DNA of 64,000 nt from an uncultured Chitinophaga sp. GTDB taxonomy: Bacteria > Bacteroidota > Bacteroidia > Chitinophagales > Chitinophagaceae. The position numbers and the translations under genes were made by a program. This document shows, piece after piece, positions 36,297 to 45,300 of the stretch; position 1 is the first letter of the stretch, and every line of letters starts with the position of its first letter. Under the pieces are notes generated by a model. It saw only the letters and a program-made list of their open reading frames with translations. It was not told where the DNA came from and made no database searches. The stretch spans positions 1 to 64,000 of the forward strand of contig NZ_CAMLHC010000018.1 of the NCBI RefSeq assembly GCF_946479755.1, in the 5' to 3' direction.

Positions 36297-37196
36297 ATGA
36301 AAGTGCTTTGTTACACCTTATGCCTGCTTTTTGCAGGGCCGCTGATGGCGCAGTCTGTTGATTCCGCTCAGCTAATGAAAGATGTGCGGACCCTTTCCGC
36401 CGATAAGTTTGAAGGCCGTAAAACCGGCAGCCGCGGCAGCCGCCTGGCCCAGTTTTATATCATCGACCGTTTTAAACAGATCGGTATCACCCCTTATCAC
36501 GATACGTACGAGTACCCGTTTTATTTCCAGGAAGGAGATAAAAAAATCATGGGGACTAACCTCTACGGCTATATTCCGGGTAAAAGCAACGAGGTGATCG
36601 TCATCTCCGCGCACTACGACCACCTGGGCACCGGCCGGCCCAACGCCACAAAAGACAGTATCTACAATGGTGCAGACGACAACGCGTCCGGCGTAGGCAC
36701 CCTGCTGGCGCTGGCCGCCTACTTTAAAAAGAATCCACCCAAATACACCCTGCTGTTCGTTGCCTTCGACGGGGAAGAAGAGGGGCTGCAGGGCTCCCGG
36801 GCCTTTGTACAGCAACCGCCGGTGCCGCTGGGTTCCATCCGGCTCAACATCAATATGGACATGGTGTCGCGCAATGATAAGGGAGAACTGTACGTGGCTG
36901 GCACCACGCCTTATCCGCAGCTGAAAAAATATACCGACGCTGCCGCTGCCAGAAGCAGCATAAAACTGCTGGCTGGCCACGATGTTTCCGGTACCGGTTC
37001 TGACAACTGGACCAACCAGAGCGATCAGGGACCGTTTCACGCAAAGAAGATTCCTTTCCTGTATTTTGGTGTAGAAGACCATCCCGACTACCACCAGCTG
37101 GGAGATGAATATGACCACATCCACCATCGCTTTTATTACCAGGCGGTGAAAACCATCCTGGAAGTGGCGAAGGAGATAGATAACAACATGAATTAA
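36297..37196 (+). CDS. Secreted M28-family zinc aminopeptidase
   Basis: 299 aa with a signal peptide (MKVLCYTLCLLFAGPLMAQ). Two-zinc M28 ligand pattern is intact: His106 and Asp108 (SAHYDHLG), Asp127 (GADDNASG), Glu160/161 (DGEEEG), Asp188 (NMDMV) and a C-terminal His in YDHIHH. It would trim peptides in the periplasm or outside. Its only neighbours are feoB upstream (41 bp) and a convergent S41 gene. Confidence 0.92.
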   Translation: MKVLCYTLCLLFAGPLMAQSVDSAQLMKDVRTLSADKFEGRKTGSRGSRLAQFYIIDRFKQIGITPYHDTYEYPFYFQEGDKKIMGTNLYGYIPGKSNEVIVISAHYDHLGTGRPNATKDSIYNGADDNASGVGTLLALAAYFKKNPPKYTLLFVAFDGEEEGLQGSRAFVQQPPVPLGSIRLNINMDMVSRNDKGELYVAGTTPYPQLKKYTDAAAARSSIKLLAGHDVSGTGSDNWTNQSDQGPFHAKKIPFLYFGVEDHPDYHQLGDEYDHIHHRFYYQAVKTILEVAKEIDNNMN

Positions 37197-37208
37197 TACT
37201 TGTACCTT

Positions 37209-37254
37209 ATAAAGCAAGAAGGCCTGAGAGGAATCTCAGGCCTTCTTGCTTTAT
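37209..37254. terminator. Bidirectional terminator, 21-bp perfect stem
   Basis: Arms 37209-37229 and 37234-37254 are perfectly complementary around loop GGAA; the GC-rich core GGCCTGAGA is flanked by AAGCAAGAA/TTCTTGCTT. It sits between convergent M28 and S41 peptidase genes. Confidence 0.9.
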
Positions 37255-37266
37255 ATCAATAGCGGT

Positions 37267-38688
37267 TTAATTTCTCAAGGTCTGTATCATGCCCTGGAAG
37301 CGATTGCTCTGCCGCAGTGTTCCGAGCCTGCCGGTGCTAAGCTCTGTGGTGGCCATTCTGCCCAGCGCCGATGCCGGTATACCCATGTCCGTCAGCGCAG
37401 AACGCAGCAGCGGATCGCTGAGGCTGCCCCAGTTGTGGGTATAGTCATCTGTTACAGTAAGCGTAGGGGCGATACCGTTAAAATAATCCCCTTCCCCTGC
37501 GGAGTTGAATGTCTGGAAAGAAACGGCATACATATCATACTGGCCAAAGGGAATGTTAATGAAACCTACCGGTTTACCATAAGTGGTGCTGCCGATCAGG
37601 TGCGGTTTCATGGAGGGTTTCAGCACATTGTACAGCAGTTCGCTGGCAGATACGGTGCCATGGGTAACGAGGAAGCTCAGGTTGGTCAGTGCAAGGCTAC
37701 CTTCTTTCCGGAATTTGGCAGTTTTATAGATGGTGGCTTCGTTTCTGAAAATCTCCGTCCAATACATATTGGGATTGTAAGGGAGGGCTTTCATGTTCCG
37801 GAATATGTAGCTGTAGTTGTTGTTATTGACGTTGCTGTTGAACTGCTGCGTATACATCACGGCATTATTGGCGCTGGCCGGTGCGAGGTTATTGGCCAGG
37901 TATTCCGCTGTTTCGAGGAGGCCGCCGCCGTTGTAGCGGAGGTCCATGATCAGTCGGGTAACGCCGCCCTGCGACCACACGTTGAACAGCGAGTCGAACG
38001 TTGGTTTCACATCGGCGAGGGCAACGAAGCTGTTGAACACCACGTAGCCCACTTTGGTACCGTTGAAATTGTACGTGTTGGCGTAGAGGACAGGATTAAG
38101 TTTATAGATGGCGGGTGACAGCGTGATGGTCTGAGAATTATTATCCGGTTTGCGGAATATCCAGGTGGCGCTTTTGCTGGCAAAGGCGGCGTTGAGCAGG
38201 TTGTCTGTCGCCTGCCCTACCTGGAAGCTGGTGGTGCCGTTGACGCTGGTGAGCTGCCATCCGCGTTTGATGCCGGCTTTATCAGCCGGGGAGCCGGCGT
38301 AAACGTACACCACATAGAGTGTGTTGTCTGTCTGATAGCCTACTTCAAAGCCCATATCGCCCACAATGCCGTCCTGGATGGCGCGGGAAGTGCTGCCGTC
38401 GTCCAGGAAGCTGTATTTATCGAGCGGCTGGCCGCTTGTATTGTTTTTTTTGATGCCGATGAGTGAGCGGAACATGCTCACCGGGGAGGAATAGCTCTCC
38501 GGTTTAAAGGTGGCGGAATCGGGGATAACATCTGTCCACAGGTAAATATCTTTAAATACGGAGAAGATACTATCGTTGATATTGCCCTGTTGCCGTTGCG
38601 GGCCTGCCGTGTCCTTTTTTTTACAGGCAGAAAACAGGACGGAGAACAGGAGGCCGGCGATCAGCCAGTTGCGTCGGTTTGGTTGCAT
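37267..38688 (-). CDS. S41 family C-terminal-processing-type peptidase, lipoprotein
   Basis: 473 aa from ATG 38688, chosen for its lipoprotein signal (RNWLIAGLLFSVLFSAC, lipobox FSAC). A PDZ-like domain lies at about 105-180 (GYQTDNTLYVVYVYAGSPADK), then the S41 core with VGYVVFNSF, MDLRYNGGG and THGTVSASELLYN, where the second Ser of VSASE is the likely nucleophile. Acts in the periplasm on C-termini of unknown substrates. The -7 box at 38694-38701 places the transcription start at the start codon. Confidence 0.9.
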   Translation of the reverse strand: MQPNRRNWLIAGLLFSVLFSACKKKDTAGPQRQQGNINDSIFSVFKDIYLWTDVIPDSATFKPESYSSPVSMFRSLIGIKKNNTSGQPLDKYSFLDDGSTSRAIQDGIVGDMGFEVGYQTDNTLYVVYVYAGSPADKAGIKRGWQLTSVNGTTSFQVGQATDNLLNAAFASKSATWIFRKPDNNSQTITLSPAIYKLNPVLYANTYNFNGTKVGYVVFNSFVALADVKPTFDSLFNVWSQGGVTRLIMDLRYNGGGLLETAEYLANNLAPASANNAVMYTQQFNSNVNNNNYSYIFRNMKALPYNPNMYWTEIFRNEATIYKTAKFRKEGSLALTNLSFLVTHGTVSASELLYNVLKPSMKPHLIGSTTYGKPVGFINIPFGQYDMYAVSFQTFNSAGEGDYFNGIAPTLTVTDDYTHNWGSLSDPLLRSALTDMGIPASALGRMATTELSTGRLGTLRQSNRFQGMIQTLRN

Positions 38689-38693
38689 AGCAG

Positions 38694-38701
38694 CAAATTT
38701 A
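38694..38701 (-). promoter_or_regulatory. -7 box of the S41 peptidase gene
   Basis: Minus-strand TAAATTTG, perfect TAnnTTTG, ending 5 nt from the ATG; a TTG lies 24 nt upstream, slightly beyond the usual spacing. Predicts a leaderless mRNA. Confidence 0.55.
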
Positions 38702-38738
38702 GGATAACCCGAATGATTAAACGAACAATAGCATAACA

Positions 38739-39413
38739 CTATTGTGGACCAAAGTTACCAAAGAGATCATATCCAAGTTCTTCCGGCATCACCCCTTTGT
38801 TTTTAAGGCCCAGGTTGACTTTATCCCGCCATCGGATCTGCGCAGCCATATTGGTACCGTGATGGGTGTCGCGGTCGAAGGCGTACTGCATGCGGTTCAT
38901 TTCCTGGAAAGACTGGAGGTACTGATATTGTATAACACTGTCATAATCGTCGCGGTTCAATGCTGTTTGCCGCAGCTTTTGCTTGAAGCGTTCCACCACC
39001 AGCCGGGTGATGTCGAAATGCAGCTGTTCATGCGCCAGCGCGTAGTTGTCGCGAGCGTCGTTCCTTACCCAGGAGGCGCTTTTGATAAAGAACACCTGCA
39101 TGATAAGCTTGATTTTCAGCGTGTCGTGAGAAAGGGTGCTGGCCCCTTCGTAGGAAAAGCTGGTGTAGGATACGGCAGCGCTGGGTCCGGCAGGGGAAGG
39201 CCTGCCCCGGAAATCTTCCCAGCGGAGCCTACGGGCGTTGGAATAAAAAAGCGTGTCTGAGCCCGGGTCGTCCGCATCTTCCCGGTCCTCGAATTCCAGC
39301 TGGATATGGATGATTTTAGGCGGAGGAGCGGGCGGGATATGCGTTTTCGTCTGCCCGAAGGGCAAAAAAAACATACAAAATATATGTAATAAGGGTGGCA
39401 TACCTGTGGACAA
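38739..39413 (-). CDS. DUF922-like putative zinc metalloprotease, secreted
   Basis: 224 aa. The N-terminus (MPPLLHIFCMFFLPFGQT) looks like a short signal or anchor; ATG 39413 or 39401 could be used. A metzincin-type HEQLH motif (HExxH) sits in YALAHEQLHFDITRLVVERF, near residue 130, and RLRWEDFRGRP is typical of DUF922. Proteolytic activity is inferred from the motif. It lies directly upstream of the S41 peptidase gene (50-bp gap, which contains that gene's own -7 box). Confidence 0.7.
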   Translation of the reverse strand: MSTGMPPLLHIFCMFFLPFGQTKTHIPPAPPPKIIHIQLEFEDREDADDPGSDTLFYSNARRLRWEDFRGRPSPAGPSAAVSYTSFSYEGASTLSHDTLKIKLIMQVFFIKSASWVRNDARDNYALAHEQLHFDITRLVVERFKQKLRQTALNRDDYDSVIQYQYLQSFQEMNRMQYAFDRDTHHGTNMAAQIRWRDKVNLGLKNKGVMPEELGYDLFGNFGPQ

Positions 39414-39563
39414 CTGGACTAAAATTAGGAAAATGCGGGACTGCCTGTTCCCGGGCGCTAAAATTTGTAAATTCTATAACATTTGCCCGGGTGTTTTAAC
39501 AATCATTTTCTGCCGGAAACGGGCTTTTTTCCGTAATTTACTTCCAACCAAAACAATCGCACT

Positions 39564-40562
39564 ATGTACGGCGGCGGATATATTTTCGACGAACCAAACG
39601 GTAAACAGCTGCGGGAAGAACAACAGCATGATGATCCCGGAAAGCTGGCGGCTTTTGAGGAAAGGATCGCCAGAGGGGAAAAAATTGAGCCGGGCGACTG
39701 GATGCCGGCGGAATATCGCAGGCAACTCATTCGTTTAATTGAACAGCACGCGCATTCAGAAATCATCGGCGCATTGCCGGAAGGAACGTGGATCACCCGC
39801 GCTCCCGGATTCAAACGTAAACTGGCCCTGATCGCCAAGGTGCAGGATGAGATCGGTCACGGCCAACTGCTGTACAATGCAGCGGAAACCCTTGGCAAGT
39901 CAAGGGAAGCCATGATCAACGACCTGCTCAGCGGCAAATCCAAATACTCCAATGTGTTTAACTATCCGGCCAAAACATGGGCGGATGTGACCGTGATCGG
40001 TTTTCTGATCGATGCGGCCGCTATCGTGAACCAGGTGGCTAATGCCAAAGGGTCCTATGGCCCTTATTGCCGGGCGCTGGAGCGCATCTGTTACGAAGAG
40101 AGCTTCCACCTGAAACAAGGGCACGATGCTTTTATTGAGCTGGCTACCGGTACACCGGAGCAGAAAGCTATGCTGCAGGATGCGCTGAACCGCTGGTGGC
40201 AGCCGATCATGCATTTCTTCGGTCCTCCCGACAAAACTTCCCAGCACAGCGAAAAGCTGATGCAATGGAAAGTGAAGATGGCCAGCAATGATGAAATGCG
40301 GAACCAGTTCCTCGACAGCTATGTGCCTAAAATATGGGAGTTGGGACTGACCCTGCCGGACCCGTTGCTCCGCAAAAATGCCGATACCGGCCGCTGGGAA
40401 TATACCGATCCCGACTGGGACGAGTTTTTCCGGGTGATCAATGGCGGCGGTCCCTGCAACGCAGAGCGGCTGCAGGTGCGTAAGTGGGCGGAAGAAGAAG
40501 GACGCTGGGTGCGCAAGGCTTTAATGAACCCGACGGAGCGACGCTCCCTGCCGGTGGCATAA
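39564..40562 (+). CDS. paaA: 1,2-phenylacetyl-CoA epoxidase, subunit PaaA
   Basis: 332 aa, full length. Catalytic diiron subunit that epoxidises phenylacetyl-CoA in aerobic phenylacetate breakdown. Ferritin-like ligand motifs are visible: Glu/His around [34 protein letters not shown] (DExxH) and [11 protein letters not shown] (EExxH). The N-terminal [10 protein letters not shown] and C-terminal [17 protein letters not shown] are characteristic. First gene of paaABCD, 80 bp before paaB. Confidence 0.96.
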   Translation: MYGGGYIFDEPNGKQLREEQQHDDPGKLAAFEERIARGEKIEPGDWMPAEYRRQLIRLIEQHAHSEIIGALPEGTWITRAPGFKRKLALIAKVQDEIGHGQLLYNAAETLGKSREAMINDLLSGKSKYSNVFNYPAKTWADVTVIGFLIDAAAIVNQVANAKGSYGPYCRALERICYEESFHLKQGHDAFIELATGTPEQKAMLQDALNRWWQPIMHFFGPPDKTSQHSEKLMQWKVKMASNDEMRNQFLDSYVPKIWELGLTLPDPLLRKNADTGRWEYTDPDWDEFFRVINGGGPCNAERLQVRKWAEEEGRWVRKALMNPTERRSLPVA

Positions 40563-40642
40563 ATCGTATATACCTGCACGTTATAGCCTGCGATCCCGGT
40601 CGACAGGCAGATTTTCGTTTAAAAAAAGCAATCAGTAAATTC

Positions 40643-41011
40643 ATGTCTAACGAGTCTTTAGATCCGCGTGTCAACAGGTTGAAACTGGGTGATGCCAGCG
40701 CGGTCATCAAAGTGGAAGAGGGGGAGAACTGGAATGTGTATGAGGTGTTTCACCAGGAGAAAAGAGGCGCCCATCATGAGCACGTGGGCTGTGTGCATGC
40801 ACCGGACCCGCAGCTGGCGCTGGTTTTTGCCAAAGAACAATTTGCCCGCCGCAAAAAATGTGTGAACCTCTGGGTAGTCAGAAGTGCCGACATTCTGGCT
40901 TTTGATGTGGAAGATGAGGATATGTTCGCCAACAACCTGGAAAAGAACTACCGCGACGCCAGTGGTTTCAAGGTAATGGAGAAGATCAACAAATTCAAAC
41001 AATCGAAATGA
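40643..41011 (+). CDS. paaB: 1,2-phenylacetyl-CoA epoxidase, subunit PaaB
   Basis: 122 aa from ATG 40643 (MSNESLDPRVNRL); an in-frame upstream extension reads into paaA and is discarded. PaaB bridges the PaaAC heterodimers. Typical motifs: WNVYEVFHQEKRGAHHEHVGCVHAPDP and VNLWVVRSADI. Its stop overlaps the paaC start (ATGA). Confidence 0.93.
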   Translation: MSNESLDPRVNRLKLGDASAVIKVEEGENWNVYEVFHQEKRGAHHEHVGCVHAPDPQLALVFAKEQFARRKKCVNLWVVRSADILAFDVEDEDMFANNLEKNYRDASGFKVMEKINKFKQSK

Positions 41012-41772
41012 TCAGCAACGAAGCGTTAACAGACCTTATTATAAAGATGGCCGATGATGAACTGATTCAGGGCCACCGCAATTCCGAATGGACCGGCCTC
41101 GGTCCCGTTATGGAAGAAGACATTGCCTTTTCCTCCATGGCGCAGGACAAGATCGGCCACGCCTGGGCATTGTACCGCATCCTGCAGGAAAACCTGGGCG
41201 GCGAAGACCCGGACCGTTTTGCCTTCATGCGCCCGGAAAGTGCGTTTAAATGCGCTCATCTCACGGAGATGCCCAACGGCGGCTATGATTTCAGCCTGAT
41301 GCGGCATTTCCTGTTCGACCATGCCGAAACGGTGCGTTATGAAAGCCTGCAGGACAGCAGCTTCGAACCGTTTCAGCTGCTCAGTAAAAAAGTAAAAGGG
41401 GAATTGAAATATCATACGCTGCATGCCAATGCATTTATCATGCAGCTCAGCAAAGCCAGTGAAGAAGGATATGCCCGGATGCAGACTGCGCTGCATGATA
41501 CCATCGCCCTCGCGGCGGGTATCTTTGAGCCTTCTGTCGCCCATGAGGAGGCGTTGATCGCAGCGAAGGTATATCCAGGGGAGAAAGAGCTGTACCACCG
41601 TTGGCTGGACCGTATTTATCCCGTGCTGGTGAAAGCATCCCTCAATCTCCCGGATATGGAAACCATTACGCCGGTGTATGGCGGCAGGCAGGGGTTTCAT
41701 ACCACGCACCTGGCGCCGTTGCTGAAAGAGATGGGCGAAGTATTTAACCTGGACGCGGAGGCCAGCTGGTAA
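41008..41772 (+). CDS. paaC: 1,2-phenylacetyl-CoA epoxidase, subunit PaaC
   Basis: 254 aa, structural ferritin-like partner of PaaA. Motifs include KMADDELIQGHRNSEWTGLGP and SMAQDKIGHAWALYRIL, with HTLHANAFIMQLSKAS in the middle. Overlaps paaB by 4 bp and precedes paaD by 1 bp, so the operon is translationally coupled. Confidence 0.94.
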   Translation: MISNEALTDLIIKMADDELIQGHRNSEWTGLGPVMEEDIAFSSMAQDKIGHAWALYRILQENLGGEDPDRFAFMRPESAFKCAHLTEMPNGGYDFSLMRHFLFDHAETVRYESLQDSSFEPFQLLSKKVKGELKYHTLHANAFIMQLSKASEEGYARMQTALHDTIALAAGIFEPSVAHEEALIAAKVYPGEKELYHRWLDRIYPVLVKASLNLPDMETITPVYGGRQGFHTTHLAPLLKEMGEVFNLDAEASW

Positions 41773-41773
41773 T

Positions 41774-42271
41774 ATGATGTCAGCCACTATTTCACAGGAA
41801 GAAGTATATCAGGCGCTGGAACAGGTGATGGACCCTGAAATACCGGTGCTCAGCGTGATAGACCTCGGTATGATCACCGGGGTGGACATCAGGGAAGGGC
41901 AGCCGGTATTGATCCGCATGATACCCACGTTCGCCGCATGTCCGGCCGTCAGTTATATTAAAGACAATATCAGGACGGTGGTGGAAAAGGCCCTTGGGAT
42001 AGCCGTGACCGTAGAAATCGATAAACAGGTGCATTGGGAAAGCAACCGGATGACGGCAGCCGCCAAAGAGAAACTGAAGAACTTCGGGATTGCGCCGCCG
42101 CCGGTGCTGGAAGGCGATGTGCGTCCGGAGATCATGCTGAACACGCCTTGCCCGCATTGTGGCAGCGAACATACTTATCTCCGTTCACCGTTCGGGTCCA
42201 CGTTGTGCCGCGCCATTCATTACTGTAAGTCATGCGGCCAGGTGTTTGAGCAGTTCAAGCCGCTGGAATAA
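41774..42271 (+). CDS. paaD: 1,2-phenylacetyl-CoA epoxidase maturation protein PaaD
   Basis: 165 aa. N-terminal DUF59/MIP18 domain (EQVMDPEIPVLSVIDLGMI) and a C-terminal zinc ribbon with CPHC (about 135-138) and CRAIHYCKSC. Likely matures the iron-sulfur reductase or diiron centre. The reductase gene paaE does not follow; nadD comes next after 92 bp. ATG 41774 and ATG 41777 are both usable. Confidence 0.93.
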   Translation: MMSATISQEEVYQALEQVMDPEIPVLSVIDLGMITGVDIREGQPVLIRMIPTFAACPAVSYIKDNIRTVVEKALGIAVTVEIDKQVHWESNRMTAAAKEKLKNFGIAPPPVLEGDVRPEIMLNTPCPHCGSEHTYLRSPFGSTLCRAIHYCKSCGQVFEQFKPLE

Positions 42272-42363
42272 GCGTTGTTTCTATGTTTCCACCATGGCTA
42301 TCGCAGGAAATGCCTATTTTTACACGTATTATTATTGGCCATTGGCAAATTATACGATGAAAC

Positions 42364-42933
42364 ATGAGAATAGGTTTGTATTTCGGGTCTTTTAATCCTA
42401 TACACACAGGGCATTTGATCATTGCCAATTATGTAGCATACAATACTGACCTGGACAAAGTATGGTTTGTGGTTTCGCCGCAGAACCCACTGAAGACTTC
42501 CTCTACTTTGCTGAATGAGCATGACCGTTTTCATCTGGTGGAACTGGCCATCAAAGATGAGCCGCGCCTACGCGCCAGCAATATTGAGTTTTCCCTGCCG
42601 CGGCCTTCCTTTACCGTGGATACGCTGGCCTATATGGGGGAGAAGTTCCCCACACAGGAATTTGCGATTATTATGGGGAGCGACAGTTTTCAGAACCTGC
42701 CGCGCTGGAAGAATTATATGCACATCGTACAGCACTACCCGATATATGTATACCGCCGTCCGGGGCATGATATCACCGATACCTACGGCGCCCGGGTGGA
42801 AATACTGGACGCGCCCATGCTCGATATTTCCGCGACAGATATCCGGAAATGGATCAAAGAGGGCAAGTCCGTACGGTATATGGTACCGGATGGGGTGATC
42901 AATTATATCCAGGAGAACAACTACTTCCGCTAG
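42364..42933 (+). CDS. nadD: Nicotinate-nucleotide adenylyltransferase
   Basis: 189 aa. Adenylates nicotinate mononucleotide in NAD synthesis. Nucleotidyltransferase motif GSFNPIHTGHLIIA (8-21), FVVSPQNPLK, IMGSDSFQNLPRWKNY and the C-terminal ISATDIRKWIKEGKSVRYMVP all match NadD. Its end overlaps the convergent AI-2E permease gene by 4 bp. Confidence 0.94.
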   Translation: MRIGLYFGSFNPIHTGHLIIANYVAYNTDLDKVWFVVSPQNPLKTSSTLLNEHDRFHLVELAIKDEPRLRASNIEFSLPRPSFTVDTLAYMGEKFPTQEFAIIMGSDSFQNLPRWKNYMHIVQHYPIYVYRRPGHDITDTYGARVEILDAPMLDISATDIRKWIKEGKSVRYMVPDGVINYIQENNYFR

Positions 42934-44000
42934 TCAGCAGCGGGGCGGTTTCCCTGCGCCGCTGTTTCCTGCCGTTTCTTGCGGTCCCTTCTTTTCACCA
43001 GGTATTCGTTGGAATAGATTTCCAGCAGCAGGATGAACATGGAAATGAGCAGGGGACCGAATATCAGACCAATAAAACCAAAGAGGTTAACACCGATGAT
43101 GACCCCAAAGATGGTGATCAGTGGATGAACGTCCGCTATTTTTTTAGCCAGCAGGAAACGGGAGATATTATCGGAAGTGCCTACCACCCCAAACCCATAT
43201 ACCAGTACTGCAATACCCTGCCAGGTATTGCCCGCAGCCAGCAGATATACACCCATCGGCACATACACCGCCGCGGCGCCGATTACCGGCAACATGGCCG
43301 TAAAGCAGGTGACCACAAACCAGAAAAACGGTTGCGGAACGCCGAAAATAAGATACCCGATCAGTGATACAATACCCTGTATAAAAGCAATCAGCGGTAT
43401 CCCCAGCGCATTGGCAAATACCAGTGTGTTGAATTCTCTGCCCAGTCTTTCCACGTTTTCATCCCGCAGGGGGATGTACTCGTAGAGATTTTCCTCCATC
43501 TTCCGGCCGTTGACCAGCATAAAATACAGGATGAAGTACATAATGGCGATGGCGGTCAGCGTGTTGAACGTAGCGCCGAGGAAACCGGGCAGGAAGGCCG
43601 TGAGGCCGTCCTGCAGCTTCTGCAGCTGCTGGGTGGACAACAGGTCTATCCCCATTTGCTGGTGCAGCCTTTCATTGAATTCCCGGGCTTTGTTGATGAT
43701 TTCACCGGAATGATTGGCGGCATAAGCCACGCGGGATGACAGCATGTTGACCAGTGCGCCGATCGGCAACAGGATGATGAGAAAAGAGGCCGTCATGAGA
43801 AGGGCGGCGGCAGGGCTCTTCTTCCATTTCCGTACTTCCACCAGCCGGAACATCCATTTGCGGCAGGCCACGTACAGGGTAACGGCTCCCAGGAAGCCGG
43901 GGAAGAACACATATAATTCCTTAAACAGCAGGATAGCCAGGAAAAGGATCAATAGAAGAAACCCAATTTGTTTGAGGCGGTCGTTGTCCAGGTAGCTCAT
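42930..44000 (-). CDS. AI-2E family transporter (PerM/TqsA-like)
   Basis: 356 aa inner-membrane protein with about eight hydrophobic segments (FLLLILFLAILLFKELYVFFPGFLG at the start; VVTCFTAMLPVIGAAAVYVPMGVYLLAAG and FGVIIGVNLFGFIGLIFGPLL near the end). The VxxxAxxxGFPxG-like centre and the C-terminal FGPLL are family features. Members export small molecules or ions; the substrate is unknown. The gene is alone on its strand. Confidence 0.88.
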   Translation of the reverse strand: MSYLDNDRLKQIGFLLLILFLAILLFKELYVFFPGFLGAVTLYVACRKWMFRLVEVRKWKKSPAAALLMTASFLIILLPIGALVNMLSSRVAYAANHSGEIINKAREFNERLHQQMGIDLLSTQQLQKLQDGLTAFLPGFLGATFNTLTAIAIMYFILYFMLVNGRKMEENLYEYIPLRDENVERLGREFNTLVFANALGIPLIAFIQGIVSLIGYLIFGVPQPFFWFVVTCFTAMLPVIGAAAVYVPMGVYLLAAGNTWQGIAVLVYGFGVVGTSDNISRFLLAKKIADVHPLITIFGVIIGVNLFGFIGLIFGPLLISMFILLLEIYSNEYLVKRRDRKKRQETAAQGNRPAAD

Positions 44001-44209
44001 AGTACAATAATATCGGATAATTTATCGGTACAGGCAAAAAACGAACCAGCGCTTCCGGCCATGATAGCTAAACAAAAAACCGCAAAGCTTGTTCTTAATG
44101 CGGAATTTTAGTGGAAAGTTTTATACATTATTCATTTATGGAATGGTGTTTGTGAACCTTTAGGTACCAAAAAATGAAAACTTATTCTCTCACCTTAAAA
44201 ACCTATTTT

Positions 44210-44404
44210 ATGAGTACAAGTTCCAAAGCTGTTGTTTCTTTTATTGTTGGTGCGGCCGTAGGCGTAGCAGTAGGGTATTTCCTGAACTCCGACAAAAAAG
44301 ATGAACTGGTGGAAAAACTGAAAGACCAGACAGACAGGCTGAAAGACAAATGGAGAAAAAGAAAGGACCAGTTCCAGGATGAATTGGAAAATGAGTTGGC
44401 ATAA
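44210..44404 (+). CDS. YtxH-like small membrane protein
   Basis: 64 aa from ATG 44210 (MSTSSKAVVSF); ATG 44174 gives 76 aa but an atypical start. One Gly/Ala-rich transmembrane helix (IVGAAVGVAVGYFL) is followed by a highly charged Lys/Asp/Glu coiled region. This layout resembles YtxH or YqjD/ElaB membrane proteins. First of three closely spaced envelope genes. Confidence 0.75.
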   Translation: MSTSSKAVVSFIVGAAVGVAVGYFLNSDKKDELVEKLKDQTDRLKDKWRKRKDQFQDELENELA

Positions 44405-44430
44405 CCCCTAAGCTGTTTAAAAAACATTGC

Positions 44431-44919
44431 ATGGAAGAAAATTTCGGCAACTATTTTAACCAAACGGGCAAGGTAGCCAGAGAATATCTGGAAACCAGGC
44501 TGGACCTGCTGAAGCTCCAGGCGGCAGGAAAGCTGTCGAAGGCGTTGGGACTGTTCTTTTCCCTGACGATGGCTTTCCTGCTGTTCTTTTTCGTGATCGT
44601 TTTCCTCGGAATGGTAGTAGGATTCTGGATCGGCGAAATGACCGGCAGCTTCACGATTGGTTTTTCGTGCGCGGCAGGCCTGTTTGTGTTGTTATTCGTG
44701 GTGATCCTGCTGTTCCGCCGGCAGTTGATACAGCGGCCCCTCACCAGGTTGTTGCTGACTGAATTGGTAGAGGAGATCGCAGAAGCAGACGAGCAGTCCG
44801 GTCATATTCATAACCAACCCGGATATAACCCGTCAGGACACAACCCGTCTGGACATGATCAGGATACATATGGACATGTGCCCGATGAAGAGGCTACAGA
44901 AAACACTTCAAAAGGATAA
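44431..44919 (+). CDS. Phage holin/YqjE-like two-helix membrane protein
   Basis: 162 aa. A helical N-terminus (ETRLDLLKLQAAGKLSKALG) leads into two transmembrane helices (about 40-65 and 72-95); a Lys/Arg-rich loop and a hydrophilic tail follow. The tail has a short repeat around YNPSG/HNPSG/H. It resembles the YqjE or phage-holin-3.6 family, which are chromosomal membrane proteins and not prophage markers. Start 26 bp after the YtxH-like gene. Confidence 0.78.
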   Translation: MEENFGNYFNQTGKVAREYLETRLDLLKLQAAGKLSKALGLFFSLTMAFLLFFFVIVFLGMVVGFWIGEMTGSFTIGFSCAAGLFVLLFVVILLFRRQLIQRPLTRLLLTELVEEIAEADEQSGHIHNQPGYNPSGHNPSGHDQDTYGHVPDEEATENTSKG

Positions 44920-44937
44920 CATGAAAAATGTTTACAC

Positions 44938-45300
44938 ATGCGTAAGGTAAAAGTAAACAGTCAGGAGACCCTTGACCTGGAAATTGCCCGTTTGAAAATG
45001 CGCTCCCGGCAACTGGAAAATGATCTGGGCCGGCGGGTAGACTACTTCAAAGACAACTATAAGAAGATGGCGCTGAATGCCGTTATACCCGGCAGCGCCA
45101 GGCATAGCGGCGTACTGAATATTGCCGCCAATGTGGCCAAGATGGCCTGGGGCAGCGGTAAATTCAAGAACTTCGCCACCGGCGCCCTCATGACGGCACT
45201 GGAGTTTATAGGCGTGCAGCTGGGCATCAATATTTTCAATAAGGTGACCAACCGCCGTAAGAAGAAAAAAGCAGCGCAGGCCAGCGCTGAGGAAGAATAG
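44938..45300 (+). CDS. Hypothetical protein, third gene of a YqjD/E/K-like cluster
   Basis: 120 aa. N-terminal coiled region (LDLEIARLKMRSRQLENDLG), a weakly hydrophobic glycine-rich centre (KNFATGALMTALEFIGVQLGINIF) and a Lys-rich C-terminus (RRKKKKAAQASAEEE). No known domain. It starts 18 bp after the holin-like gene and abuts the convergent radical SAM gene. Its position corresponds to yqjK in gammaproteobacterial yqjDEK clusters, though sequence similarity is not evident. Confidence 0.7.
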   Translation: MRKVKVNSQETLDLEIARLKMRSRQLENDLGRRVDYFKDNYKKMALNAVIPGSARHSGVLNIAANVAKMAWGSGKFKNFATGALMTALEFIGVQLGINIFNKVTNRRKKKKAAQASAEEE

